64,000 nt of DNA from Williamsoniiplasma somnilux (GCF_002804005.1 NZ_CP024965.1:682001-746000); one strand, 5' to 3'; positions 23,720 to 34,643 are shown, numbered from the stretch's first letter. The notes: generated by a model not told the origin, from the letters alone. Translations and numbers: made by a program.

Positions 23720-23722
23720 AAA

Positions 23723-23798
<76 letters not shown>

Positions 23799-23950
23799 AT
23801 ATTGATTTGGCGACTATTAAATATTAGCATTTTTAACAAAAATTTAATAGTGCTAAATAGGCTTAATTTTACAAAATAAATATAGCAAAAACAAACGGAA
23901 TAAATTTTTAAATTAAAAATAGTAATTTTAAAAATAAAAATAATAAAAAA

Positions 23951-23984
23951 TTTTAAAAAAGGTTTATAATTGCCTTTTTTAAAA
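23951..23984 (-). terminator. Terminator of the lipoprotein gene
   Basis: Perfect 12-pair stem TTTTAAAAAAGG / CCTTTTTTAAAA around a ten-base loop, about 30 bases after the lipoprotein stop. Confidence 0.7.
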
Positions 23985-24012
23985 TTATAACTTTTTCAAA
24001 TTAGTTATTGAT

Positions 24013-25332
24013 TTAATATGTTGGTCTAAAAACTGGTTTCGATTTTTCGTTTCAACTTGATGCCCCTTTATCAAAATCAGTATATTTTATTACTTCAAAA
24101 ACATTTCATCTTGAAAGATCTTGATTAAAAATTTCGGCATTATAAAACATCGAACTCATATCAGTTACTTTTGAAGTTTTTCAAGAAGAAATATTTTCAT
24201 TAAAATTTTTAGCTTCAGAAAACAGACCAAACATATTAGTAACTTTTGATGTATCTCAATTTTTTATTCCTTTACCTGTGAAATTAAAATCGCCTGCAAA
24301 CATATTGGACATTTGTTTTACATTTGAAGTGTTTCAAGAGGATAAATCACCATTAAAGTTCGAAGCATTCGTAAAAGCTCAACTCATATCTACTACATTT
24401 GAAGTGTCTCATTCTTCAATTCCTTCAATTTTTTTATTTGGATTTCCATAAAATATTAGAGAAATATCAGTAATTTCTTTTGGTAAAACACTAGGAATTT
24501 TTATTCCCTTAAAATTTTTTATTGTTTGACCAAAATTACCTTGTGTACCCGACGAAGTCACATAAGGAAAATTCAAAAGAATGTATGCTTCAGCTGATGC
24601 AAGACTCAAATTAAGATTATCCGTTGTTCATAAATTACCATATTGATCAAGAAATTTGGCAATATTATTGGTAACAACTTTGTGATTTAACGTAATTTTC
24701 CCGCTATACGAAAAATCATTACTGCTATTTCCATTACCTATAAATAGAATTTCTTGAATTCTATTATTTTCATCTTCTTTTAGAATTTGAACAGTTATTC
24801 CACCAGCAATATCAATTTTGGCATTTACAATTGCTTTCTCAAGTTCAGTTCTACTTCAACTTCAATAATTTGATTCATTGCGATTTTTTGTATTTAGAAG
24901 CTCATTTAATTGCATTTTTGTGTTTACATTATCAATTGAAACTGCATCAATTTTGTTGTTTCAATGAAATTCTAGTTCAAGTTCTCCTTTGTACTTGTAC
25001 TGATTTTCATTTGTTCCATGACCAATAAATTTTCAAGTTGTTATTTGCGAAGTAACCGAAGCATAGCCTTGAATTGTTTTTACTTCTTCAACAGTAATTC
25101 CACCAACAATATCAATGTTAGCATTTACAATTGCTTGTTCTAATTCCGATTTAACTCAATTTTTAGTTTTATCAATTTTACTATCTAATACTTTTTGCAA
25201 ATCAGTTTTTACTACACTAATGTCTTTTATATCTTTGTCTGGATCTTTATTTTTATCACCACAAGAAACAACTGTAGCTCCAGTAGTTGCTGTTAATCCT
25301 ATTGTGGCTAATAAACTTAATAATTTTTTCAT
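24013..25332 (-). CDS. Surface lipoprotein with BspA/DUF285 repeats
   Basis: A 439-residue lipoprotein. The signal peptide MKKLLSLLATIGLTATTG ends in the lipobox VVSC, so Cys would be lipid-anchored outside the membrane. Two related units of about 80 residues follow, each with a helix ending in LEQAIVNANIDIVGGIT or LEKAIVNAKIDIAGGIT. The C-terminal 150 residues are about four DUF285 repeats with the pattern W-x-TS-x-V-x-x-M-x-x-x-F and FN-x-DLSSWN. Such repeats are common on mollicute surface proteins and are thought to contact hosts. AAAGGAG precedes the ATG. A 16-base poly-A/T tract lies 156 bases upstream. Confidence 0.9.
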
Positions 25333-25634
25333 TTTTAGCTCCTTTTATTTTTTTCTAAAAATAAGGTCATTAAACGTTAAACAAAAATGAAAATATTTTG
25401 TTTTAAAAAATTATTAAGGGTTTAAATGCTTTTATAACTAAACATTAACAATCTTTTATATTTACCTGACCGTAATTTCATTTTTACAAAAAAAAAAAAA
25501 AAACAAGGGATACTTAATTTTTTCTAAAATTTGACAAAAAAGTCAAAAATTTAATATATAAATTTTTAATAATAAATAATATCAATTTTTATATATTTTA
25601 AGTAAATTTGTGATTATAAAATTTCGCAAAAAAT
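25333..25634. other. Upstream region of the lipoprotein gene
   Basis: About 300 AT-rich bases with no gene. Its one notable feature is an uninterrupted run of 16 A at 25488-25503 (poly-T on the strand of the lipoprotein), a length at which slipped-strand mispairing is expected. Confidence 0.6.
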
Positions 25635-25661
25635 AAAAGTACCACTGCTTGTAGTACTTTT
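25635..25661 (-). terminator. Terminator candidate after the secreted-protein gene
   Basis: Stem AAAAGTAC / GTACTTTT extended by two further pairs past one mismatch. It lies about 250 bases beyond the stop of the gene ending at 25909; the intervening DNA shows no gene. Confidence 0.55.
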
Positions 25662-25908
25662 AAAATTAAAAATTTTATTAATTATAATATTTAAAATTGC
25701 TATCAAAACATTAATTACAAATCAGCACTTTTAGCAAAGCGACAATCAAACCATGCTTAATTTAATAAACAATAATTAGTATAAAAATTTTATTATATTT
25801 TATAAAATAATTTTTAATAATTTAACAAAATTTCTTAAAGTGCATTAATAAATTTTAAAAACATATTGTTGTTATGAAAAACTTTATTTTAAAAAATCTT
25901 AAAATTTT

Positions 25909-27093
25909 TTATTTAAGTTTAATATTGTCAATCAATGCTATGGCTTCAGTTCTTGCTCAATAAGCATTTCACGCTGTTGCATACGCTGATATATTACCAC
26001 TTAAAGTTATTTTTAAAGTTTTATTTGTTATTCAATCTCAAGATAAATTTAAATGAGATTCCATCGAATTTACATTTGCATATTTTCTATGCGCTAATTC
26101 AACGGAAGAAGAATCAATAGATAAATCTATCGAAGGGACATAAATACTTGTATTACCAATTGTTTGAGAAACACTTCCAGAAAAAACATCTATTTCATCT
26201 GTATAATTTTTATTGTCTCATGTGTAACCACTTAATCTATATTCTAAAGAAGAATATATATCTACAAGTTTTTCTCTTCCGAGATTAAATGTTAATTCAA
26301 GAGATTTTGAATCAGAATCTTTTTGTGTTGAATCATATGCATCTACTCTCATTGTTTTTAAAGAGGTTGAAACATTGAAATTAAAATTGGTTTTATATTT
26401 AAATTCATATGAACCTTTAAAGTTACTTTCCTCACGTGCGGTAACTAATGTTTTATCATAAGCTATGTTAACAAATATCAAATCTTCAAATTTAACTTCT
26501 GTATTTAAATTAACTGATAAAATAGTATTTCATATGTATTTTTCAGGATTTAAAAATTCTTCATCTTCCAAAATTCCTAGTTCAGAAGTTGTAAATGCAT
26601 TAGATAAAAATGTTTTTTCAAATGTGTCATCATTGTCTAGAATGACTTCAAATGATAATGTTCCATTAAAGGAACCACTACCTAAATAAAGTAATGTAAT
26701 ATCATAATTTTGAGCTTTACCTATTTCAGGATAATTTTGAGGAAATTCTAGAAATAATCAATCAGTAGGGTTTTTCATTCAATCAACTAATATTGTTGTA
26801 ATATTAACTTTTTGCTCTGGGTTATTTTTCAACTCTTCTGCCATTATTTCTTTAAATAATTTATCTTGATCAACATCTTCACCAGAAGAAGCTAAATCAA
26901 AAACATTTATCGATGTTTTTTTTAATAATAATTTATCTAATTCTAGTATTGTGTATAAATTTTCATTAATATCAAAATTTATTTTATTACTAATTTTGTT
27001 AGATATTTCAATTTTATTACTATTATTTATTGGCACAACCGCGCTTGTTGCTGCTGGCGAAAGTAATGATAATATTCCTAATAATTTCAACAT
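25909..27093 (-). CDS. Predicted secreted protein, no lipobox
   Basis: A 394-residue protein of unknown family. The N-terminus MLKLLGILSLLSPAATSA is a signal-peptide-like segment of the kind used by lipoproteins here, but the lipobox cysteine is missing (VVPINNS follows), so it is probably secreted or held by its uncleaved signal. The body is rich in beta-strand-like segments with alternating hydrophobics, with no recognised domain. The ATG at 27093 is preferred over an upstream TTG because AAGGA lies nine bases before it. It is divergent from the ABC exporter genes. A second secreted protein with a similar leader lies at 30.6 kb. Confidence 0.7.
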
Positions 27094-27203
27094 TTTTCTA
27101 ATTCCTTTCAATTTAATTAGAATTTCTTCTAATCAAATTTAATATAACATGTTTTAAAAAACAAAAAAACATAGATAATTAAATTAGTGAAAGTGAGTCA
27201 AAT

Positions 27204-27914
27204 ATGTCAATAATAATAGAAAATGTTAGTAAAAAATATGGAGATAAAATAGGAAACTTTAATATTAACATTAAAGTTAAAGATGGAAATGTTTTAGGTA
27301 TATTGGGGCCGAATGGGGCTGGGAAATCTACTTTAATTAGACAAGTAATGGGCTTTATATCTTCAGATAGTGGAAATATTTTTTTTGATAAATTAAATCC
27401 ACTTAAAGACCACGATAAAGTTATGGCCCAAATTGGTTATGTTGCCGGAGAACTTAATTTGTTTGACACAATGACTGGTCAAGAGTATTTAAAATTAACA
27501 GCAAAATTTAAAGACAATGTTGATCAGGGGTTTTTAGTAAAATTAATAGCTTATTTTGAATTAGATGTTAAAAGAAAAATTAAAAAAATGAGCAAAGGAA
27601 TGAAACAAAAAGTAGCTATAATAGCGGCTGTTATGAATAAACCTAAATATTTAATATTGGACGAACCAACATCTGGATTAGATCCAGTTATGCAAATTAG
27701 ATTTAATAAATTAATTAAAAAATTAAATAAAGAAAATAAAACAACGGTTATTGTTTGTTCTCACATTTTTGAAGAAATAATTTCTGTTTGCGACAATATC
27801 GTTTTTATTAAGGAAGGTTCAATAATTGATGAGTTTCCCAGAACAGATGTAAAAAAAGTAGAAGAACTTAAAAAGAGATTTGAAGCTTTTTATAATGATG
27901 AGGTTGAATTATAA
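27204..27914 (+). CDS. ABC-2 type exporter, ATP-binding protein
   Basis: A 236-residue ATPase. Walker A is GPNGAGKST near residue 34-42, the signature MSKGMKQKVAIIAAVM replaces the canonical LSGGQ in the way typical of ABC-2 exporters, Walker B is LILDEPTSGLD, and the switch His lies in VCSHIFEE. It overlaps the first permease gene (TAATG). Together the three genes form a complete exporter; substrate unknown, with lipids, peptides or drugs as possibilities. One of the few plus-strand operons here. Confidence 0.92.
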   Translation: MSIIIENVSKKYGDKIGNFNINIKVKDGNVLGILGPNGAGKSTLIRQVMGFISSDSGNIFFDKLNPLKDHDKVMAQIGYVAGELNLFDTMTGQEYLKLTAKFKDNVDQGFLVKLIAYFELDVKRKIKKMSKGMKQKVAIIAAVMNKPKYLILDEPTSGLDPVMQIRFNKLIKKLNKENKTTVIVCSHIFEEIISVCDNIVFIKEGSIIDEFPRTDVKKVEELKKRFEAFYNDEVEL

Positions 27915-28819
27915 TGAAAAAGTTTCAACATTTTAATTCCAAAAAACACAAAACTGTTTTTCTTGTGTGAGAAACAATTAAAATAAATAAAAAAATAATT
28001 ATCTTTTTTTCAATTATATTTATAATAATGACACTTTTCTCAAACGTTGCCGCAACTATGAACGGAACGCAAACTAAAACAACAATCGCTACAACAACTT
28101 GAGAAAATCCAAAGGATTTATATTCAAGAAATATGTTATCTATTGCTACAATTTATAATTGAGTTATTTTCGGAAAAGCAAATATTATTTTAATGACACT
28201 TTTCACTCTTACTTACACATCAAGAATTTTTGCTAAAGAAATAGACAATGGTTCAATTCAATTTTGATTAACGAAACCAATAAGCAAAGAAACGATTTTT
28301 AAAACAAAAACCATTTCAAGTTTTTTATTAATTATTTTTTATTGATTTATTTGTTGTTTAATATCTTTTTTCTTTTTATTTAGTGTTTATGATATAAAAA
28401 ATGTTGGATACGTAATTTTAAAAATGTTAAATTTTTTGATACTTATGGCCCTGATTTCATCATTAATTATTGGTTCTATTTTTTTATTAAAAGATAAACA
28501 AGAAATGCATTTTTTAATTTGAGCAATTTTTATTATTTATTTACTATTAATAATGGGACTAAATTTTATGATGGGTGATAAATTTACTAGATATATTGAC
28601 ATTGAGAATTTTTTTCCTCACGTTCTTCAATTCGACAAAACAAAAGTAGATTACCAAATTTCTATTAATAATTATGGCGACTACCAATATATTTATCAAC
28701 ACGAATCTTTTAGTTACATTCATCTAATTGCATCATGGCTGTTAATGCCTTTCATAACAGTTATAACTGTTTGATCGACAAAGCAATATATTTGAGATAA
28801 ATTAGAATTTACTATTTAA
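27914..28819 (+). CDS. ABC-2 type exporter permease 1
   Basis: A 301-residue membrane protein with about six hydrophobic segments and several UGA-encoded Trp. The first hydrophobic segment (IIIFFSIIFIIMTLFS) follows a basic N-terminus, then a loop before YTSRIFAKEIDNGSIQFWL, a cytoplasmic loop pattern seen in ABC-2 permeases. Its start overlaps the ATPase stop. Paired with the next gene. Confidence 0.82.
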
Positions 28820-28832
28820 GGAGAGTTGTGAT

Positions 28833-29732
28833 ATGCAATTAAAAAATAAATTATGAAACATTATTTATTTTAATTTAAAGAGAAATTATAAATATTTAAT
28901 TTTTTTTGGAATTTCTGTTTTAGTAATTTCGCTAATAGTTTCATTTAGTGTGACAAGTTCTGTCCCAAAAAATGCAAAATTTACAATAGCAAATAGTGAA
29001 ATACGAATGGAAGATTCTAGTGTTTTAGGTTTTCAATCTCTTTCAGGAATTTATAATTTAATATTACTCGGTCCAATTATGATTTGCCTAATTTTATTGA
29101 TAAATATCTTTTTTATCAATAAAATTTTTACAAGCGAAATTAAAAGTGGTGAAATTTCGTTTTGATTGTCATCAAGTCTAAAAAGATCTCATATATATAT
29201 AATAAAATTGTTAACAATTAATTTAGTTACAACTTTGATGTTTTTACCTCTATTTGTTTGTGTAATAATTTTTGGATCGTTTGCCTATGATTCTAATAAT
29301 TTAGATAAAATAGTATTCACTGTTTTAGAAATGTTTTTGGTTTTACTAACATTTAATTCACTAATTATTTTTATTAATCAATTATGTAAGGAAAACGGAA
29401 TTTTATTTGCTTGTTTGGTTGGTGTTATAATGCTCTTGTTGCTTATTCCTTCGTTTACATATAATATTTATAAAACAAATCCAAATGACTGAAAAATGTT
29501 TCAGTATAATCGATTTTTTTCCTTAGAATTAATTGCCCCATCGTTTTTATATTCTAATGATTTAATTAGCGACACAATACAAACAGATACATTTAAACAA
29601 ACGATTTTTAGTTTAGATAAACCCAAACTAAATAGTGTTTTAATAGGTGTTGGAATTAATTTAATAATTTGAGGGTTTTCAACTATTTTAGGTTTAGTAA
29701 TTTGGTCTAAAAAAGATTTTGCAAAATTGTAA
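28833..29732 (+). CDS. ABC-2 type exporter permease 2
   Basis: A 299-residue membrane protein, similar in layout to permease 1: a basic N-terminus, a hydrophobic segment, an extracytoplasmic loop, then INKIFTSEIKSGEISFWLSS, which matches the FAKEIDNGSIQFWL loop of its neighbour. AAGGAGAG precedes the ATG. The two probably form a heterodimeric channel. A strong terminator follows. Confidence 0.82.
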
Positions 29733-29745
29733 TTTTAAACTAAAT

Positions 29746-29773
29746 AAAAAAGCATCGTTGACGATGCTTTTTT
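29746..29773 (+). terminator. Terminator of the ABC-2 exporter operon
   Basis: Stem GCATCG / CGATGC with loop TTGA, flanked by A and T runs, right after the permease 2 stop. Confidence 0.9.
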
Positions 29774-29974
29774 ATTTACAAATGAAGATGGTTATAAAAT
29801 ATAAATTAATGAAACATAATAATGCTGTAAAAAATTTAGGCATAATAAAATGAACTCCAAAAAGAAAATACAAAGGAAATTAAAACATTGACTCTTTGGG
29901 ATTCACTCTAATAAGTTTATTTAATAATTTTTTGTTAATACAACAGCATTTTAAGATTATTTATAAAATTTTAA

Positions 29975-30610
29975 TTATTCTAAATGTAATTGAGTACCTA
30001 AATTAGAATATAAAAAAGCTTGGTCATTCGAATCAAAACCATTAAGTTCAATTCCTTGTCATAATAAAAATTGGAAATAATAATGACCATTTTCTTGGTA
30101 TCACGTATACCCAACATTAACAATCGCATCACATTGAGCAAAAAGATGTGAATATGCTTTATTTACAACACTTGTAGCTGTAGAAGCTATACATGAAAAT
30201 GTAAAGAATTCATTATCATCTATACTTTTTATTTTTTTATTTGTAACATCATTTAATGAAAAGTTAATTTTTTCGGGTCAAGTTCAGTGAAATCCGAAGT
30301 TTTTTCAATTAAAAAAACCTTCAGAACTAACTCCAACAAAACTCATCGTTTTATAATCCGGTTTGGTTGTACCTAAATCAAAAGTATAAAGCGATTTTAT
30401 AACACTTGGCGAATTACTATCCCAAGGAGAAGAAGAAGCTAGTGCAATTTCAGGTATGTGTCGATCATTTCAAAAAAAGTTTTTGGATTCAGCAACTGCT
30501 TTGTCTCCTTTTTGGTTTAAAATATTGTGATTTTGTACTGTGGAAATTATTGGAGCTGCACCTACTGCCGGAGTTAAAACTGCACCCAATAATGTTAATA
30601 ATTTAATCAT
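29975..30610 (-). CDS. Predicted secreted protein, no lipobox
   Basis: A 211-residue protein of unknown family with many UGA-encoded Trp residues. The N-terminus MIKLLTLLGAVLTPAVGAAP is signal-peptide-like without a lipobox Cys, much as in the protein at 25.9-27.1 kb. The mature part is aromatic-rich (SKNFFWNDRHIPEIALASSS; VNVGYTWYQENGHYYFQFLL) and has two Cys. The ribosome site GAAAGGAGGTG is near-perfect, suggesting strong expression. No domain recognised; it lies alone on the minus strand after the exporter operon. Confidence 0.72.
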
Positions 30611-30703
30611 TTTGTTCACCTCCTTTCCTAAAAATATGAATAAAAACAAAGAAATATTTAAAAAATATTACTATTATTCTTATTCACTTATATGCTAACA
30701 CTA

Positions 30704-30717
30704 ACACTTATAAGTGT
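30704..30717. repeat. 14-base palindrome
   Basis: ACACTTATAAGTGT, a perfect palindrome in the upstream region of the secreted-protein gene, about 95 bases from its start. Could be an operator; too short to act as a terminator. Confidence 0.35.
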
Positions 30718-30746
30718 GTATGCTTTTAAGCAAATTATCGAAATAA

Positions 30747-30775
30747 AAATCACCATTTAATAAAAATGGTGATTT
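30747..30775 (-). terminator. Terminator of the five-tRNA cluster
   Basis: Stem AAATCACCATTT / AAATGGTGATTT, placed just after tRNA-Thr(CGU) on the minus strand. Confidence 0.8.
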
Positions 30776-30787
30776 AACGATTCTTCC

Positions 30788-30863
30788 TGGTGCTAATTAT
30801 AAGATTCGAACTTACGACCTACTGATTACGGGTCAGTTGCTCTACCAACTGAGCTAAATTAGC
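30788..30863 (-). tRNA. tRNA-Thr (anticodon CGU)
   Basis: A 76-base tRNA with acceptor stem GCTAATT / AATTAGC, anticodon loop CCCGTAA giving CGU, and an encoded CCA. Very similar to the adjacent tRNA-Thr(UGU), with compensating changes in the acceptor stem. Confidence 0.93.
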
Positions 30864-30883
30864 ATAAATTAATTTTAACAAAA

Positions 30884-30907
30884 TAAAATCACCAAATGGT
30901 GATTGTG
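30884..30907 (-). terminator. Terminator-like hairpin between two tRNA-Thr genes
   Basis: Stem AATCACC / GGTGATT with a four-base loop and a weak T run. It resembles the terminator at 30747-30775 in sequence and may weaken transcription of the last tRNA. Confidence 0.5.
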
Positions 30908-30915
30908 TTTTTTAA

Positions 30916-30991
<76 letters not shown>

Positions 30992-31012
30992 ATATAAAAT
31001 AAGTAAAAAAAA

Positions 31013-31088
31013 TGGTGGGGTGCAACGGGCTCGAACCGCTGACCGCCTGCTTGTAAGGCAGGAGCTCTCCCAACTGAGCTAGCACCCC
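31013..31088 (-). tRNA. tRNA-Val (anticodon UAC)
   Basis: A 76-base tRNA with acceptor stem GGGGTGC / GCACCCC, anticodon loop CTTACAA giving UAC, and an encoded CCA. Confidence 0.95.
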
Positions 31089-31096
31089 AATAATAA

Positions 31097-31172
31097 TGGT
31101 AGCCTGTACGGGGTTCGAACCCGTGTATCCACGGATGAAAACCGTGTGTGTTAACCGCTTCACCAACAGGCC
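31097..31172 (-). tRNA. tRNA-Glu (anticodon UUC)
   Basis: A 76-base tRNA with anticodon loop TTTTCAT giving UUC and an encoded CCA. Its first acceptor pair is a G-U wobble. Its charged, mischarged Gln counterpart is the kind of substrate GatCAB (encoded downstream) corrects. Confidence 0.95.
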
Positions 31173-31181
31173 AATAAATAA

Positions 31182-31257
31182 TGGCGGCTTTTACAGGACT
31201 TGAACCTGTGACAAACCGGTTAACAGCCGGTTGCTCTACCAACTGAGCTAAAAAGCC
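31182..31257 (-). tRNA. tRNA-Asn (anticodon GUU)
   Basis: A 76-base tRNA with acceptor stem GGCTTTT / AAAAGCC, discriminator G, anticodon loop CTGTTAA giving GUU, and an encoded CCA. First tRNA of the cluster. Confidence 0.95.
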
Positions 31258-31302
31258 AAAATTTATTGAATGATTTGTTCTTACTTTCAGCAAGACTTTT
31301 AA

Positions 31303-31331
31303 ATAATATCATAGAAACATACACAAGACAA
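31303..31331 (-). promoter_or_regulatory. Promoter of the five-tRNA cluster
   Basis: On the minus strand TTGTCT (-35), exactly 17 bases, then TATTAT (-10), about 45 bases before tRNA-Asn. This is the clearest promoter in the window. Confidence 0.75.
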
Positions 31332-31352
31332 TATTATTTTTTAGACTTTTCA

Positions 31353-31385
31353 TAAAAAAACAAAAGTAAAATCACTACTTTTGTT
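31353..31385 (-). terminator. Terminator after the membrane-protein gene
   Basis: Stem AACAAAAGTA / TACTTTTGTT with a seven-base loop, followed by seven Ts on the minus strand. Confidence 0.8.
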
Positions 31386-31391
31386 TACGGT

Positions 31392-32012
31392 TTATTTTGA
31401 ATATTTATCTTGGTATTCTCTAGTTTTAACAACAAAGAGGTTTTTTTCATTTTCATCAGCTAAATTATCAGTTATTTTTTGTTTTAAAGCAATTAATTCT
31501 TCTTTTAATTTTTGCTTTTCAAGTTCTTGTTTTTCTAAGTTTTCTAATTCATGGTTATTTTGACTAAATTCTTTTTCACTAGCATGATGTTTGATCACTG
31601 TTGGTACTTTTTGTTCTGGATTAATAACTCTTTTGCCATTTTCTTCTTTCGTTGCCACTGGAGTAAATAATAAGATAACTCCTCCAAACATAGCAACAAC
31701 CCCAGCAATAGAAACAATTGCTGTAATCATCATATTATTTGGATTTTTACGATTAACAGCTAAAGAAGTTAAAGTTAAGGCAAAAATATTCATTAACATT
31801 ACATACATACCTAATACCATCATTGTGATTCCTCAAGTTACATGGTTGTCTGATACTGTTTCACCACTGTAAACTCCCATAAAAACTCAAGAAATTCCGA
31901 AAATAAAGAGCGCAAAACCTCCGGCAATAGCTATTCCAGAAAAAATTAGAATTAGCATTGATCCAATCTTAAATGTTGGACTAAATTTATATTTTTGTTT
32001 AAAGTTATTCAT
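31392..32012 (-). CDS. Membrane protein of unknown function with coiled-coil tail
   Basis: A 206-residue protein with about four hydrophobic segments (for example GSMLILIFSGIAIAGGFALF and TAIVSIAGVVAMFGGVILLF), then a cytoplasmic, Glu/Lys/Gln-rich helical tail of about 70 residues (HELENLEKQELEKQKLKEEL). No family recognised. It is 70 bases downstream of folD, perhaps in the same transcript, with a terminator right behind it. Confidence 0.75.
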
Positions 32013-32083
32013 ATTAACACCTCGTTAAAGTAATTATATGCTATATGTTTAAGAATAAAAAAATAAAATTTTGAAAGAAAATT

Positions 32084-32935
32084 TTATTTTTGATGTTCTA
32101 AATATAACTTAAAAGTGTTTTCCATTAGTGAAATTACTGTCATGGGTCCGACTCCACCTGGTACTGGGGTGATGTAACTTGTCATTGGAGCAACGTTTTG
32201 ATAATCAACATCACCAACTAATTTATTGTTTTCAAGATCTCGAATAATCCCTATATCAACAACAATTGCATTTGATTTAACCATATCCTTAGTTATAATA
32301 AATTTTTGACCAGTAGCAGAAATAAGCAAATCTGCTTGAGAGGTGTGTAATTTAATATCTTGAGTGTCTTGATTACAAAAAGTAACCGTAGCTCCAGCAT
32401 TTAATAGCATTATTCCTAAAGGTTTACCAACGATGTTTGATGTCCCAACAACAACTGCATTTTTACCTTTTAAATTAATTTCATAAGCTTTTAATAAATT
32501 AATAACTCCTAACGGAGTGCAAGGATAAGTAGCATTATAATTTTGAAGCATTCTGCCTTGATTTTTGTAGTGAAAACCATCGACATCTTTTTCTGGAACA
32601 ATTGCTTGAAGGTACTCTTCTTCAACAAATCTTGCAGGCAAAGGTAATTGCAATAAAATACCATCGACATTATCATCTTTGTTTAAATAATTTATTTGTT
32701 TGTATAATTCATCATGAGCAATATTTTCAGGAAAATGTAAAGTTTTACTTTCGATTCCGACTTTTTGCGCGGTTTTCATTTTATGTTCAACATAAACTAA
32801 ACTCGAAGGATTATCACCAACCAAAATTACTACTAATTTAGGTTTACGATGTCTATGTTTAATTTGTTCTTCGATTTGTAATTTTAATTCTTTACGTTTT
32901 TGAAGCGCAACTTTTTTACCATCTAAAATAATCAT
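32084..32935 (-). CDS. folD: Bifunctional methylenetetrahydrofolate dehydrogenase/cyclohydrolase FolD
   Basis: A 283-residue enzyme that oxidises methylene-THF and opens the ring to give 10-formyl-THF for fMet-tRNA and purines. The catalytic YVEHKMKTAQKVGIE motif (Tyr and Lys), DGILLQLPLP, the nucleotide-binding VVVGTSNIVGKPLG, and the closing PVPGGVGPMT are all seen. TAGGTGAC before the ATG lies next to the ktrB stop, eight bases away. No UGA codon occurs within it. Confidence 0.98.
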   Translation of the reverse strand: MIILDGKKVALQKRKELKLQIEEQIKHRHRKPKLVVILVGDNPSSLVYVEHKMKTAQKVGIESKTLHFPENIAHDELYKQINYLNKDDNVDGILLQLPLPARFVEEEYLQAIVPEKDVDGFHYKNQGRMLQNYNATYPCTPLGVINLLKAYEINLKGKNAVVVGTSNIVGKPLGIMLLNAGATVTFCNQDTQDIKLHTSQADLLISATGQKFIITKDMVKSNAIVVDIGIIRDLENNKLVGDVDYQNVAPMTSYITPVPGGVGPMTVISLMENTFKLYLEHQK

Positions 32936-32943
32936 TTTGTCAC

Positions 32944-34620
32944 CTACCCAATCACAACATCTTCTTCAAGATATCCATACATTTTCTTAGTGGATGGTTT
33001 AACAAAAACTAATAAAGTATTAGAAATTCCTAATTGTCCTAAAAACATCATCATAATCATAACAATTTTTGAAAGTGCTCCAAAAGCAACCATTTGCTCT
33101 CCAGTGAACGGATTCATCCCTACGGTTCCGAAAGCACTTGTAATTAATGTTAAAATTTGTACCACACTAGTATCACCAGTTTGAGTTGGGGACAAGACTT
33201 TTGCGGAATCTGAATATATAGCAATAATTGAAATTATAACTAGTGTTGCTGAAATAAAGAATACAGCAAATGCACGTTTTACGGTTATTTCAGGAATAGT
33301 TTTTTTGAAAGCAGTTGTTTGACGGTTATTACGAATAATAGCTCAAGTAGCCAACATAATAATTGCGAACGTTGTAGTTCTAATCCCTCCAGCCGTTGAT
33401 GATGGAGCCGAACCAATAAACATTAATGCCGACATAATAGTTTTAGATCCAGCGTTAAAATCATTAATTGGCACTGTTGAAAATCCTGCGTTTCGACAAG
33501 CAGTTGTATTAAAAATAATATCCATAATGGCGACACCCATTGGTTTAGCACTCAAAATTTCTACATTACTAGTAACTCCAAATGCTCCAGTTTCATATTG
33601 GTAATAATTAAAAATCATCGATTGATCTTGGTTTATCATTTCTGTACCAAAAACCATTAATGGCCCAGCGATTAAAAAGAAAGAATAAACTCAAAAGTTT
33701 AGTTTAGCGAATAAACTAAACTTAACAGAATATCCAGCTCTTCTAGCGCGAATTTTACGTTTAATATCATGGAAAGTTGGGTAACCTAAACCTCCAAGTA
33801 TTCACTCCATTAAAAATACAACTTGAATTAAATAAGAATAGTGTCCTTGAACGTTATATGGTTGCAATGAACCAGAAGAGATAATATCAAACCCGGCATT
33901 ATTAATCGCACTAGTTGAATGAAATATAGCAAATCATAATGATAGTTTGAAATCATGAAATGGTGAAACGGTGTTTAAAGCAGTGTTTTCGTATTGACCA
34001 CCACCGATATCAACCATATTTTGAGTTATTGTTCCAGGTTCTTGAAAAAAGAACGCAAAAAATAAAACAATAGCTGCTGAAATTTGAACGATTGTTAATC
34101 AAATAAAACCATCACGAATTAATTCGATTGTATAAGCCGTTGTTGAAGAACCACGTTCTGATTGTGCTGTTTGTGTATCGTTTAAGGAAATGCGTTTATT
34201 AATGGCCAAGAACAAAACAATCTTAAAAGTTAAAATTCCAATTCCCCCGATTTCAATCATAATCGCGCACAACAATTGTCCTCAAAATGAATAGTCATGA
34301 GAAACATCCGCAATATTAATTCCGGTATCGCTAAAAGCTGAAGATGCTGTAAAAATTCCTGTTAAAAAACTTCAATGAAAATTATCATTAACAACAACTC
34401 CCGGAATTGATAATAACAATCCCCCAAGTAAAACAACTAAAAGATAAATTAAAAAAATACGACCAGAAATTTTTGATAAAGGTCATAATTTTTTCATTTT
34501 CAAAAATAATTTTTCATTAAATTTGCGGTTCTTATTTTCATCGTGATCAGGAGTATAAGTATGATCACTATTGGGTGATTGATTACTTAATGGATTGCTT
34601 TTCATTTCGTTTTTAGACAT
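32944..34620 (-). CDS. ktrB: Potassium uptake membrane subunit KtrB/TrkH
   Basis: A 558-residue K+ channel-like transporter. An unusual Asn/Asp/Ser-rich hydrophilic N-terminus of about 45 residues precedes the membrane part. Four pore loops are recognisable by their glycines, including SAFSDTGI, NAGFD, RNAGFSTVP and GTVGMNP. The gating region FIGSAPSSTAGGIRTTT is also present. It would assemble with the KtrA ring encoded divergently next door. AAAGGGTG precedes the ATG. Confidence 0.93.
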
Positions 34621-34643
34621 CGAATCACCCTTTCTAAAATCAC

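Noticed and set aside
29809-29883. 24-codon plus-strand ORF (MKHNNAVKNLG start), possible transposase fragment
   Set aside because: No ribosome site and no convincing match; it lies right after a terminator.
30406-30606. Plus-strand ORF opposite the secreted protein
   Set aside because: Antisense shadow of a minus-strand gene with a near-perfect ribosome site and signal peptide.
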